NCBI GenBank assembly: GCA_937901805.1
Contig: CALDJI010000313.1
Coordinates: 1-9,473, forward strand
Reading direction: 5' to 3'
Length of the DNA: 9,473 nt
DNA from: an uncultured Clostridia bacterium
GTDB lineage: Bacteria > Bacillota > Clostridia > Oscillospirales > Ruminococcaceae
Part shown: in pieces, positions 1 to 7,637 of the stretch
Layout of the letters: every line of letters starts with the position of its first letter
Position numbering within the stretch: position 1 is the first letter of the stretch
Notes under the pieces: generated by a model
Database searches by the model: none
Seen by the model: the letters and a program-made list of their open reading frames with translations, nothing else
Told to the model about the DNA's origin: nothing
Program-made: the position numbers and the translations under genes

Positions 1-678
1 CCTACACAGGATCCGGATGCGCTCGCCGTGATTATGGAACGGTGCGCCGCCCTGCAAATTCCCTTGATCCTGCCCGCCATGGGAGGCGTGGAAATTTTGG
101 ATGATTCCGTACTGCGCAAGCGGGTACGTTATGGGAATCTGGAATTTATCCTGAAACTTCCCGGCGCCCATCAGGTGCAAAACGCTATGATGGTGGTGGA
201 GATTCTCCGCCAGCTTGCCGAAAAGGGTTTCCCGGTTTCCGAGGAGACCATTGTGCGCGGAATTGAAACCGTGTTTTTCCCTGCAAGACAGGAAATTGTA
301 TCCGGGCACCCCCTGATCTTGCTGGATGGCGCGCATAATCTCTCCGGTGCGCAGTCGCTGGAGGACACTTTAAAGCGCCTGCCGCAGAAAAAAACCATGA
401 TCATCGGCATGCTGTCGGATAAGGATTATGAACACTCTGCAAGGCTTTTGGCCCGGCAGTGCCGCTGCGTCATCACGGTGGCGCCGGACAACCCGCGGGC
501 TCTTTCTCCGGAACAGCTGGCGCAGGCGATCGGGGACTGCTGTGAAACCGTGATCCCCTGCTCGGACTATGAACAGGCGCTAAAGCTGGCAAAGTCCCGG
601 GCTGGAGAAAACGGGGTGGTTGTAATCTGCGGTTCCCTGTATCTTGCCTCCTCCATGCGGGCGATCCTCTGTAAATAA
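1..678 (+). CDS. folC: Folylpolyglutamate synthase / dihydrofolate synthase, C-terminal part (5' end outside window)
   Basis: FolC is a cytosolic Mur-ligase-like enzyme that adds glutamate to dihydropteroate or to folates using ATP, which completes dihydrofolate and keeps folates in the cell. The frame is open from base 1 and gives 225 residues before TAA, about half of the usual 420-440 residues. The N-terminal P-loop therefore lies outside the window. A GTG at 28 is an internal codon, not the start, because family-like sequence continues upstream of it. Visible family landmarks are LPGAHQVQNA (about 160-190), the FPARQE segment (about 280-297) that corresponds to the (W/F)PxRxE motif, and LLDGAHN (about 325-345), the FolC signature at the start of the C-terminal domain. 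GMLSDKDYE (about 405-431) and the terminal GSLYLA follow. The residue after GAHN is Leu where Pro is more common. The gene converges on the M42 peptidase and ends 5 bases before a strong terminator. Confidence 0.93.
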   Translation, partial: PTQDPDALAVIMERCAALQIPLILPAMGGVEILDDSVLRKRVRYGNLEFILKLPGAHQVQNAMMVVEILRQLAEKGFPVSEETIVRGIETVFFPARQEIVSGHPLILLDGAHNLSGAQSLEDTLKRLPQKKTMIIGMLSDKDYEHSARLLARQCRCVITVAPDNPRALSPEQLAQAIGDCCETVIPCSDYEQALKLAKSRAGENGVVVICGSLYLASSMRAILCK

Positions 679-683
679 AGATC

Positions 684-719
684 AAAACAGCCCTCCCAAT
701 CGTTTGGGAGGGCTGTTTT
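684..719. terminator. Bidirectional rho-independent terminator between folC and the M42 peptidase gene
   Basis: Perfect 16-bp inverted repeat (684-699 with 704-719) around a TCGT loop. The arms have a GC-rich core (CAGCCCTCCC) and end in AAAA on the left and TTTT on the right, so a U-run follows the stem on either strand. It lies 5 bases after the folC stop and 11 bases after the stop of the convergent peptidase gene, so it should serve both. Confidence 0.92.
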
Positions 720-730
720 GCTGTCCAGTT

Positions 731-1759
731 TTATCCAAGATAAGCGTCAAGCAGGAGATAGGTATTGGCAAGGCCGTCGGTATGGGTGCGTTCGTATCCA
801 TGGGAGGCATACACGCCCGGTCCGATGAGAGCATGGCGGAGATCATGCCCCGCAGAAAGAGCGGCATCCGCATCGGAGCCGTATCCGGGATAGATGTCGA
901 CCGCATAATCAAGCCCATTGTCTTTTGCCGTTTGGATGAGTGCGGTCGTCATATCGTAATCATAGGGCCCGCGTGAGTCTTTGGCGCAGATGGATACCTT
1001 GCACTCATTGGCGCCAAGCCCGATTCCAACGCAGCCCATATCCAGGCTCAGGATTTCCTGGACGTCTTCCGGCACACCGGCAGCTGCGCCGTGCCCGGTT
1101 TCTTCATAGACGGTAAAGTGCAGGTAGACCTTGCGCCCCGGCTGTTTTCCGCTGTCTTTGAGGTGTTTTGCATAGGCAAGCAGAATAGCAGAGCATCCTT
1201 TGTCGTCAATAAAGCGGCTTTTGAGGTATCCGGATTCTGTCAGGACAGTTCTCGGGTCGAATGCAACAAAATCCCCAGCGCTGATCCCGAGCGCCTCAGT
1301 TTCCTCTTTGGAATAGACTTTTTCGTCCAGAACCACTTCCATGGTGTCAAAATCCCGCGGCTGTTCCCGCAGCTTGAGGTTGACATGGGAGGAGGGATCA
1401 TTCATCTGGAAAGTGCCGCAGTAGCTGCCGGAAAAACGGGTAATAACCGTGCAGTTTTCAGAATCCACATTGTTTGGAATAAGGCCGCCGACAGGGGATA
1501 GTGAAAGCCTTCCGTTTGTTTTGACTTCCCGTACAATAGCGCCCAAAGTATCGACGTGTGCAGTGAGCAAAATCGGATTTCCCTTCCCGCCAAGGCAGAC
1601 AACAATGCTGTTTTTCGCGGTGCGTTTTGGCTCATACCCCATTTTCTCCAGAGTGGTGAAGAGATAATCCGCCACTTCCCTTGTATAGCCGGTTGGGCTT
1701 TTTATCGCAAGCAGAGTTTGCGCCTGTTCCAGAATATACTCCATCATATTGCATTGCAT
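731..1759 (-). CDS. M42-family metallo-aminopeptidase (342 aa)
   Basis: Predicted cytosolic dinuclear-metal exopeptidase of the M42 (glutamyl aminopeptidase / TET / FrvX / YsdC) family, which typically assembles as a large tetrahedral complex and trims short peptides. The expected metal and catalytic positions are all present. They are AHVDTLG with H68 and D70, FIDDKGCSA with the D185/D186 metal ligand, VYEETGHG with catalytic E219 and ligand E220, SLDMG with D240, and SHGYERTH with H320. The length of 342 residues is normal for the family. The start was placed at the ATG at 1759 because AGGAGG (1773-1768) lies 8 bases upstream. The frame extends another 35 codons upstream, but those codons cover the promoter and show no family similarity. 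The exact substrate cannot be read from the sequence. The gene is monocistronic, divergent from the ABC operon and convergent with folC. Confidence 0.92.
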   Translation of the reverse strand: MQCNMMEYILEQAQTLLAIKSPTGYTREVADYLFTTLEKMGYEPKRTAKNSIVVCLGGKGNPILLTAHVDTLGAIVREVKTNGRLSLSPVGGLIPNNVDSENCTVITRFSGSYCGTFQMNDPSSHVNLKLREQPRDFDTMEVVLDEKVYSKEETEALGISAGDFVAFDPRTVLTESGYLKSRFIDDKGCSAILLAYAKHLKDSGKQPGRKVYLHFTVYEETGHGAAAGVPEDVQEILSLDMGCVGIGLGANECKVSICAKDSRGPYDYDMTTALIQTAKDNGLDYAVDIYPGYGSDADAALSAGHDLRHALIGPGVYASHGYERTHTDGLANTYLLLDAYLG

Positions 1760-1826
1760 GAATAAGACCTCCTGAATGAAAATTTTAATGAAATGGCATT
1801 GGTTGGCACAAAAAATTGCCATTATC

Positions 1827-1855
1827 AGTGTACTACCAAATTTCAGTGTTCGCAA
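1827..1855 (-). promoter_or_regulatory. Putative SigA-type promoter of the M42 peptidase gene
   Basis: Read on the minus strand, TTGCGA (1855-1850) is separated by 17 bases from TACACT (1832-1827). An overlapping alternative -10 is GATAAT (1826-1821), whose -35 would be the poorer ACACTG. Either choice leaves about 40-50 bases of leader before the AGGAGG and ATG at 1759. This is a match to consensus only. Confidence 0.45.
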
Positions 1856-1879
1856 GAAAATCATCGGATATTTTATTCG

Positions 1880-1893
1880 GATTGTTTACAATC
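1880..1893. promoter_or_regulatory. Near-perfect 14-bp palindrome, possible operator for the ABC operon
   Basis: GATTGTTTACAATC has 6-bp complementary arms (GATTGT / ACAATC) around a TT centre. It sits 5 bases upstream of the -35 hexamer of the ABC transporter promoter and 24 bases upstream of the divergent peptidase -35. Size and position fit a site for a dimeric repressor or activator. I cannot assign it to a known regulator and no regulator gene is adjacent. Confidence 0.4.
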
Positions 1894-1898
1894 TGTTT

Positions 1899-1927
1899 TT
1901 GCATGGCTGTGGAAAAAGGTGTAGAAT
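1899..1927 (+). promoter_or_regulatory. Putative SigA-type promoter of the ABC exporter operon
   Basis: TTGCAT (1899-1904), a 17-base spacer and TAGAAT (1922-1927) form a good vegetative promoter match. Transcription would begin near 1934, giving a leader of about 34 bases. The ribosome-binding site AGGAG (1954-1958) lies 9 bases before the ATG at 1968. Confidence 0.65.
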
Positions 1928-1967
1928 AAAACTGAATTAGTATCGAATGGAATAGGAGTTATACAGC

Positions 1968-2672
1968 ATGAGTGGATTTGTCAAGCTGGAAGATGTGTAC
2001 AAAAGTTACCACATGGGGGAAATTACCATCAACGCGGCGAATGGGGTCTCCTTTGAGATTGAAAAGGGGGAGTTTGCCGTTGTTGTGGGACCAAGCGGCG
2101 CCGGCAAGACGACGGTGCTCAACCTTCTTGGCGGAATGGATACCTGCGATAAGGGGAAAATGCTGGTGGATGGCAGCGACGTCAGCAAATACAACCGGAA
2201 GGAACTTATTTCTTATCGGCGGTTTGACGTGGGCTTTGTCTTTCAATTTTATAATCTGGTGCAGAACCTGACGGCAAAGGAAAATGTCGAACTTGCAACC
2301 CAGATTTCAAAAGATCCGCTGGATGTTGTGGAAGTACTGGAACAGGTCGGGTTAAAGGAGCGCATGAATAACTTTCCCTCCCAGCTCTCCGGCGGAGAAC
2401 AGCAGAGGGTAGCGATTGCACGCGCCCTTGCCAAGCATCCGAAGCTGCTGCTGTGCGATGAGCCTACGGGGGCGCTGGATTACAATACCGGAAAGAGAAT
2501 CCTTGCCTTGTTGCAGGACACTTGCCGGAAAACGGGGACGACGGTCATTGTCGTTACCCATAACCAGGCGATTACACCGATGGCGGATCGTGTAATCCAT
2601 ATGAAAAACAGTAAGGTGGAGCAGGTGCTTCTCAATGAAAACCCCACCCCGGTGGAAAGGATTGAGTGGTAA
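1968..2672 (+). CDS. ABC transporter ATP-binding protein, MacB/LolD/SalX type (234 aa)
   Basis: Cytoplasmic nucleotide-binding subunit that powers the large FtsX-type permease encoded 3 bases downstream. All ABC motifs are intact: Walker [10 protein letters not shown] (residues 41-49), Q-loop Q93 in VFQFYNL, signature LSGGEQQR (140-147), Walker B LLLCDEP ending in D164-E165 with D-loop GALD, and switch histidine H198 in VTHN. Length and motif spelling place it in the group of MacB, LolD, SalX and BceA ATPases. In this group the machine usually transmits force to an extracytoplasmic domain rather than moving substrate through a channel. The start ATG has AGGAG 9 bases upstream and matches the usual family N-terminus. 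A promoter lies at 1899-1927. There is no adjacent two-component system, so a bacitracin-sensing BceAB role is not supported by context. The substrate is unknown. Confidence 0.95.
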   Translation: MSGFVKLEDVYKSYHMGEITINAANGVSFEIEKGEFAVVVGPSGAGKTTVLNLLGGMDTCDKGKMLVDGSDVSKYNRKELISYRRFDVGFVFQFYNLVQNLTAKENVELATQISKDPLDVVEVLEQVGLKERMNNFPSQLSGGEQQRVAIARALAKHPKLLLCDEPTGALDYNTGKRILALLQDTCRKTGTTVIVVTHNQAITPMADRVIHMKNSKVEQVLLNENPTPVERIEW

Positions 2673-2675
2673 GCT

Positions 2676-5600
2676 GTGAAAAGTGCTTTTTGGAAAGATA
2701 CTTTCCGGGAAATCTGGAAAACGAAAAACCGCTTTCTCTCTATTTTTGCAATTATTGCCATAGGCGTTGGCTTTTTTGCAGGAGTCAAGGCCTCCTGCGC
2801 GGATATGAAGCAGTCTGAGGATGCGTATTATGTCAAAAACAACCTCATGGACGTCCAGGTGATTTCAACCCTTGGATTTGGAGAAAAAGATATTGAAGCA
2901 TTTCGCTCTCTCGATGGAATTAAGGGGGTATTGCCCTCTTATTCTGCGGATCTCTATCTGGAGGAATCTGGAAATCGTTCCGTATGCAAGGTATACTCTT
3001 TGCCGGAAGCGGGCTTAGCGGAGGCGGACAACATCAACCAGCTCACAGTGGCGGAGGGCAGAATGCCGGAAAACGAAGGGGAATGTGTAGTAGATTCCTA
3101 TCTGGCAGAACAAAAGGGGTATTCTGTCGGCGATACCGTGCAGATGCAGGCAGAGGATGGCGATGACCTTTCCGGCACCCTTTCCAGGAAAGAATTTACC
3201 GTCGTTGGTACGGTGGAAAGCCCGATGTTTATTTATAAGATGCAGAGAGGAACCAGCACGATTGGGGATGGTTCTGCGGATGGATTTGTATACTTGATGC
3301 CGCAGGCATTTTCCTATGAGGACTATACCACGGTTTTCCTGACTTTTGAGAGCGCAGAGGCAGCGCAGGCCTATACAGAGGAGTATGACGCCCTCAGCGA
3401 AGGATATGTGGATACTGTGGAAGCTCTGGGAGACACCCGAAAAGATGCGCGCTTGGAAGAGGTCAGGGAGCAGTCGAATCAGACCATTACAGAAAATGAG
3501 CAAAAGCTTGCCGATGCAAAAGAACAGGCGGAAACAGGGTTTGATGATGCCCAGCGTCAATTGGATGATGCAAAGACAGAACTTGAAAATGGAGAAGCAG
3601 AATATGCCGAACAAAAACAGCTGTTTGATACTGAGATTACACAAGCAGAGCAGACGCTTGAAAATTCCAGGAAGCAGACACAACAGGGCTGGGAGGAGTA
3701 TCACTCCAGCCTAAAAGAAGTGTCGGATGGGCTCGCGGCACTGGCTTCTCAGCGTCAGACCCTGATTTCCACCCGTAACCAGCTTAATACGGCAAAACAG
3801 CAGGTGGAAGAGGGAAAACAGCAATTGGATACTGCTTCTAATCTGTTGGAAGGAAAACAGAAGGAATATGATGAGGGGTTGGCTGCCTATCAAAGTGCGG
3901 AGCAGCTGCTGGACAGCACGAACCAAATTGTGAAGGATCCATCGTCCGCATCTGATGAACAGATTTCCTCTGTCCATAATGGTTTGAATCAATTGCAGGA
4001 GGGACTGGGCGATCTGTTTTTTGCCTGTGTTTCAGGGAATACGGCGCTGAAGCCTCAGCTGGATGCAGCACTCTCTGTATTTTCTGCAACCCTTGTTTCC
4101 CAGAAACAGGAGCTGGATGCCGCTTCCGTAGAATTGGAAAAGGCAAAGACGCAGCTTGCCGAACAGCAAAAGGTATGGGAAGCAGGGAAAACGGAATACG
4201 AGCAGGGAGAAGCAGCCTATCAATCCGGAATGCAGCAGTTGGAAAGCGCCCAGCGGCAGCTGGACGACGCTTCTGTGGCATTAGCCGCCGTACAAAGCCG
4301 GCTGAAAGATGCCGACCGGCAGATTGCGGCAGGGGAACAGGAACTCTCTGCACAGCGGGAAGAAGGGGAAGCACAGCTTCTTGCGGCAAAAGAAAAACTG
4401 GATGCAGGAAGAACAGAATATGAGGACGGTGTAGCACGGCTGGAAGAGGAGCGTCAAAAGGCTCAGCAGGAGATTACGGATGCCGAAACACAGCTTGCCG
4501 ACGCAAAGCAAAAGCTCGCGGAATTGGAGGAACCGACCTGGTATGTGCTGGGCTGCGATCAGGCCTGTCCGGGGTATTCCAATCTGGGCGAGGATGCCGG
4601 ACGCGTTGACAACATTGCAAAAGTGTTCCCGGTATTTTTCCTGTTGGTGGCGGCACTTGTCTGCCTGACCACAATGACCCGTATGATTGAAGAAGAACGC
4701 ACAGAAATCGGAACCTTGAAAGCATTGGGATATTCGAACGGCTCCATTATCATGAAATATATGACCTATGGCGTTGTGGCGAGCATTCTTGGCAGCATTG
4801 TGGGGATGCTGATTGGATTCCAGCTGTTCCCAAGGATTATCATGAATGGATACAGTATCATGTATAATTTTCCTGTGGTCAAAGCACCGTTTCGGATGCA
4901 GCTTGCGATTCCTTCCATGATTGCGGCGGCATTATGCGTCGTCGTCACTGTGTATGCAGTCTGCCGCGGTGAACTGGCACAGCGCCCGTCCCAGCTCATG
5001 CGCCCCAAATCCCCCAAGCCGGGGAAGCGTGTGCTTTTGGAAAAAATCCCATTTATCTGGAACCGCTTTAATTTCAGCCATAAAGTAACGGCCAGGAATC
5101 TGTTCCGCTACAAACAGCGGATTTTTATGACAGTGGTGGGGATCGCAGGTTGCACCGCGCTGATGTTGACGGGGTTTGCCCTGAAGGACTCCATTATGGA
5201 AATTGTAGATAAACAATTTTCGGAAATCTCTCTCTATGATATGATGATCGTCCCGGAGGAGAATGAAATTGATAAGACCATGCAGGTAGTTGGTGAGCAG
5301 CCGCTGGTCGGGTCATACGGCAAGTTTTTGCAGGAGACGATGACGGCAGAGTCCGGTTCCGAGGAGATGGAAGTTTATCTGAGTGTGCCGGAGCAGATGG
5401 ATACATTCCATCAATTTTTTGATTTGCATACCCGTAAAGGGGAAACCCCGGTTTCCCTTCAAGACGGCACGGTGGTTATTACAGAAAAATTTGCAAATGA
5501 ACTGTCCCTGTCTGTAGGCGATACCTTTACACTCAGCAGTGCGGATTATCCGGATGTGGAGCTCACTGTCGGGGGAATTGCGGAAAACTATACATACCAC

Positions 5601-6200
5601 TATGTCTACATGACGCCGCAGACTTTTCTACAAGTCTATGGGAAGCAACCGGATTATAACCTGGTTATGGCGGACTGGAAAGACGACAGCCGGACGGATA
5701 CGGAAGGCGTATTTTCCACCTTGTCCGAACAGAAAGCCATGCAGGGGATTTCATTCCTCAGTACGGTAAAAGACGGTTTCAGTGATATGATTTCCAGCTT
5801 GAATTACGTGGTTCTGGTATTGATTATTTCTGCCGGGTTGCTGGCGTTTGTCGTGCTTTATAATCTGACGAACATCAATGTCAATGAAAGGATTCGAGAG
5901 ATCGCCACATTGAAAGTACTTGGTTTCTATGATAAGGAAGTCTCCGCCTATATTTACCGTGAAAATGTGATCTTAACCATTCTCGGCACGGGGGCGGGCT
6001 TGATTCTCGGTATTTTCTTCAGCCAGTTTGTCATCAATACTGCGGAAATGGATATTGTCATGTTTGGGCGGGATATTAAAGCGCTTAGTTATCTGCTTTC
6101 TGCGATCCTGACGCTTTTATTTGCAGTATTTGTAAACTTGGTAATGCACTTTAGACTGAAAAAGGTGAAAATGGTGGAATCCCTCAAGTCTATAGAATAA
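2676..6200 (+). CDS. Giant FtsX-family ABC permease with extracytoplasmic coiled-coil hairpin (1174 aa)
   Basis: Membrane subunit paired with the preceding ATPase. Predicted layout is TM1 (about 20-38), a MacB-like extracytoplasmic domain (about 40-250), and a long Gln/Glu/Ala/Lys-rich coiled coil in two arms (about 255-418 and 472-618) joined by a non-coil tip (419-471). Then come TM2-TM4 (about 649-668, 694-716, 743-764), a cytoplasmic linker, TM5 (about 814-834), a second extracytoplasmic domain (836-1038) and TM6-TM8 (about 1041-1064, 1095-1116, 1136-1157). The two halves each carry an FtsX-type segment after a helix: ERTEIGTLKALGYS (674-687) and ERIREIATLKVLGFY (1071-1085). That makes eight helices from two four-helix modules in one chain. 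Translation starts at GTG, 3 bases after the ATPase stop, with only a weak Shine-Dalgarno (GAGTGG at 2664-2669). Translational coupling is therefore likely, and the N-terminus MKSAFWKDTFREIW fits the family. Roles of relatives include lipid, lipoprotein or peptide export and cell-wall hydrolase control. The substrate here is not determinable. Confidence 0.93.
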   Translation: MKSAFWKDTFREIWKTKNRFLSIFAIIAIGVGFFAGVKASCADMKQSEDAYYVKNNLMDVQVISTLGFGEKDIEAFRSLDGIKGVLPSYSADLYLEESGNRSVCKVYSLPEAGLAEADNINQLTVAEGRMPENEGECVVDSYLAEQKGYSVGDTVQMQAEDGDDLSGTLSRKEFTVVGTVESPMFIYKMQRGTSTIGDGSADGFVYLMPQAFSYEDYTTVFLTFESAEAAQAYTEEYDALSEGYVDTVEALGDTRKDARLEEVREQSNQTITENEQKLADAKEQAETGFDDAQRQLDDAKTELENGEAEYAEQKQLFDTEITQAEQTLENSRKQTQQGWEEYHSSLKEVSDGLAALASQRQTLISTRNQLNTAKQQVEEGKQQLDTASNLLEGKQKEYDEGLAAYQSAEQLLDSTNQIVKDPSSASDEQISSVHNGLNQLQEGLGDLFFACVSGNTALKPQLDAALSVFSATLVSQKQELDAASVELEKAKTQLAEQQKVWEAGKTEYEQGEAAYQSGMQQLESAQRQLDDASVALAAVQSRLKDADRQIAAGEQELSAQREEGEAQLLAAKEKLDAGRTEYEDGVARLEEERQKAQQEITDAETQLADAKQKLAELEEPTWYVLGCDQACPGYSNLGEDAGRVDNIAKVFPVFFLLVAALVCLTTMTRMIEEERTEIGTLKALGYSNGSIIMKYMTYGVVASILGSIVGMLIGFQLFPRIIMNGYSIMYNFPVVKAPFRMQLAIPSMIAAALCVVVTVYAVCRGELAQRPSQLMRPKSPKPGKRVLLEKIPFIWNRFNFSHKVTARNLFRYKQRIFMTVVGIAGCTALMLTGFALKDSIMEIVDKQFSEISLYDMMIVPEENEIDKTMQVVGEQPLVGSYGKFLQETMTAESGSEEMEVYLSVPEQMDTFHQFFDLHTRKGETPVSLQDGTVVITEKFANELSLSVGDTFTLSSADYPDVELTVGGIAENYTYHYVYMTPQTFLQVYGKQPDYNLVMADWKDDSRTDTEGVFSTLSEQKAMQGISFLSTVKDGFSDMISSLNYVVLVLIISAGLLAFVVLYNLTNINVNERIREIATLKVLGFYDKEVSAYIYRENVILTILGTGAGLILGIFFSQFVINTAEMDIVMFGRDIKALSYLLSAILTLLFAVFVNLVMHFRLKKVKMVESLKSIE

Positions 6201-6205
6201 AGGGA

Positions 6206-6240
6206 AAAACAGGGCGCAGTTTATTGCTGCGCCCTGTTTT
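6206..6240 (+). terminator. Rho-independent terminator of the ABC exporter operon
   Basis: Perfect 14-bp inverted repeat (6206-6219 with 6227-6240) with a GC-rich core (CAGGGCGCAG) and a 7-base loop. The right arm ends in TTTT. It begins 5 bases after the permease stop codon. The left arm begins with AAAA, so it could also act weakly on the opposite strand. Confidence 0.92.
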
Positions 6241-6306
6241 AGGTTATAGCTTTCGTGGAAAAGCGGCAGGAACGGGATTCCGATGTCGCAGAGGTTTCCT
6301 CTGGAG

Positions 6307-6345
6307 AAAAAGGCGTACATGGAAATTTTCCATGTACGCCTTTTT
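6307..6345 (-). terminator. Rho-independent terminator of alr, symmetric
   Basis: Perfect 19-bp inverted repeat (6307-6325 with 6327-6345) around one central base. It has the core GGCGTACATGG, and A5 and T5 at its outer ends supply a U-run on either strand. It lies 18 bases beyond the alr stop codon on the minus strand and would also back up the ABC terminator for plus-strand readthrough. A small 6-bp hairpin, CAGAGG-TTT-CCTCTG (6289-6303), abuts it. Confidence 0.88.
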
Positions 6346-6363
6346 ATGTATTTGATTTGCCGA

Positions 6364-7566
6364 TTAGTAAGCGCAGGAGATATAGTCGGTCACTTCTGTG
6401 ACCCTTCCATCATAGAGATAGACGCGGGGAACGCGGATTCCCACTGCACACAGCGCCTCATAGTTTACAGAACCGCGCAGAAGGGCAAATTCTCCGGCCG
6501 TAATCTCCTCAGTATCATCGCATCCGAAAACAGTGACGGTATCTCCCATTTTAACGTTTTTGAGCCCGGAAATATCGACCATCATCTGATCCATACAGAC
6601 CCTGCCGATTACGGGGACGCGCTTTCCGTGCAGCAGAACCTGAGCCTGCTGCTCCGTGCGGGGAAAACTATCTGCGTAACCAATGGTCAGCGAGGCAACA
6701 GGGATTGGATGTTCGCTTGTATAAATCCTTCCGTAACTTACGGCGGTTCCTGCCGGAATTTCTTTTACTTCACTGACGGTCGTTTTCAGTTCCATTGCAG
6801 GTAGGAATGGGGAGTTTTGCTCCATATCGCTGCTGGGGGGGCATCCATAGAGAATGATTCCCGGGCGCACCATATCCAGGTGCATTTCCGGATAGTTCAC
6901 TACAGCGGCCCTGTTGCAGCAGTGCCGGATACCAAGAGAATATCCCTGTTGTTCCAAAGTTTTACAGACATGCAGAAACCGGGAAAACTGTCCTTTTGTG
7001 AAGCAAACAGAATCCTCGGCTTTTTCATCAGAACAGGCAAAATGTGTAAAAATCCCGGTTGCACGCAGAGCAGGCAGCGTATAGACCTGTGCAATCTGGT
7101 TGCAGCAGGTATCCACCATGTCCTCTGTACTGCATACAAACCCAATGCGCGACATGCCAGTATCCACTTTTATATGGATATCTACAGTTACATTATAACT
7201 GGAAGCATGGCGGGAAAGTTCTTTTGCATATTCTAAGGAGAGGCATGTCTGCGTAATTCCCCGTCTGGCAAGCAGCGGAGCCAGTTCGCAGGGCGTATGT
7301 CCGAAAATCAGGATTGGTTTCTTAATCCCGGCTTCCCGCAGAGCAAGACCTTCTTCAATGTTGGAGACGCCAAACCAGTCCGCGCCGCATTGATCCAGAA
7401 GCTTCGCAACGACTTTATCCCCATGTCCATAGGCATTGGCTTTTACAACCGCGCAAATCATGGTTTTTTTATCCGTTCCAATATAGCGTTCCCGGATTAA
7501 TCGGTAGTTGTGTTCAATTCTGGATAAATCAATTGTGGCCCAAGTTCGTTTTAAATATTGTTGCAT
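6364..7566 (-). CDS. alr: Alanine racemase (400 aa)
   Basis: PLP-dependent fold-type III enzyme that interconverts L- and D-alanine in the cytosol, supplying D-Ala for peptidoglycan. The PLP lysine is K42 in AVVKANAYGHG, with Y46 nearby. DTGMSRIG holds R140, and K133 is at the position of the carbamylated lysine. H215 and R234 (DMVRPGIILYG) correspond to the His-Arg pair. Y278 in AVSYGR is the catalytic tyrosine of the other face, and GYADSFPR, GRVCMDQMMVD and NYEALC (Y369) complete the set. One oddity is that the usual H-x-x-N-S-A reads HCCNRA, so R219 replaces the serine that binds the PLP phosphate in the Geobacillus enzyme. The length is slightly above the usual 370-390. The start ATG at 7566 has an AGGGGG sequence (7580-7575) 8 bases upstream. 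It lies 71 bases downstream of a small membrane-protein gene on the same strand and is probably co-transcribed. No strong promoter of its own is seen. Confidence 0.95.
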   Translation of the reverse strand: MQQYLKRTWATIDLSRIEHNYRLIRERYIGTDKKTMICAVVKANAYGHGDKVVAKLLDQCGADWFGVSNIEEGLALREAGIKKPILIFGHTPCELAPLLARRGITQTCLSLEYAKELSRHASSYNVTVDIHIKVDTGMSRIGFVCSTEDMVDTCCNQIAQVYTLPALRATGIFTHFACSDEKAEDSVCFTKGQFSRFLHVCKTLEQQGYSLGIRHCCNRAAVVNYPEMHLDMVRPGIILYGCPPSSDMEQNSPFLPAMELKTTVSEVKEIPAGTAVSYGRIYTSEHPIPVASLTIGYADSFPRTEQQAQVLLHGKRVPVIGRVCMDQMMVDISGLKNVKMGDTVTVFGCDDTEEITAGEFALLRGSVNYEALCAVGIRVPRVYLYDGRVTEVTDYISCAY

Positions 7567-7637
7567 CGGTATTTCCCCCTGTCTCTGACGACCATTTTAT
7601 GCGGACTTCGGTAGATTAGTTCGAAGGTTTTTCGGCT

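Noticed and set aside
1760..1864. N-terminal extension of 35 residues on the M42 peptidase
   Set aside because: The strong AGGAGG before the ATG at 1759 fixes the shorter start, and the extension covers the promoter region.
3015..3704. 229-codon minus-strand frame inside the permease gene
   Set aside because: It is antisense to the start of the coiled coil. Its Leu/Cys/Ile-rich composition is what reversed Glu/Gln/Lys codons produce, so it is a shadow frame and not a membrane protein.
1968..6200. BceAB-type bacitracin detoxification module
   Set aside because: The ATPase is similar, but the permease is about twice the BceB length, has a coiled-coil arm and eight predicted helices, and no histidine kinase or response regulator is adjacent.
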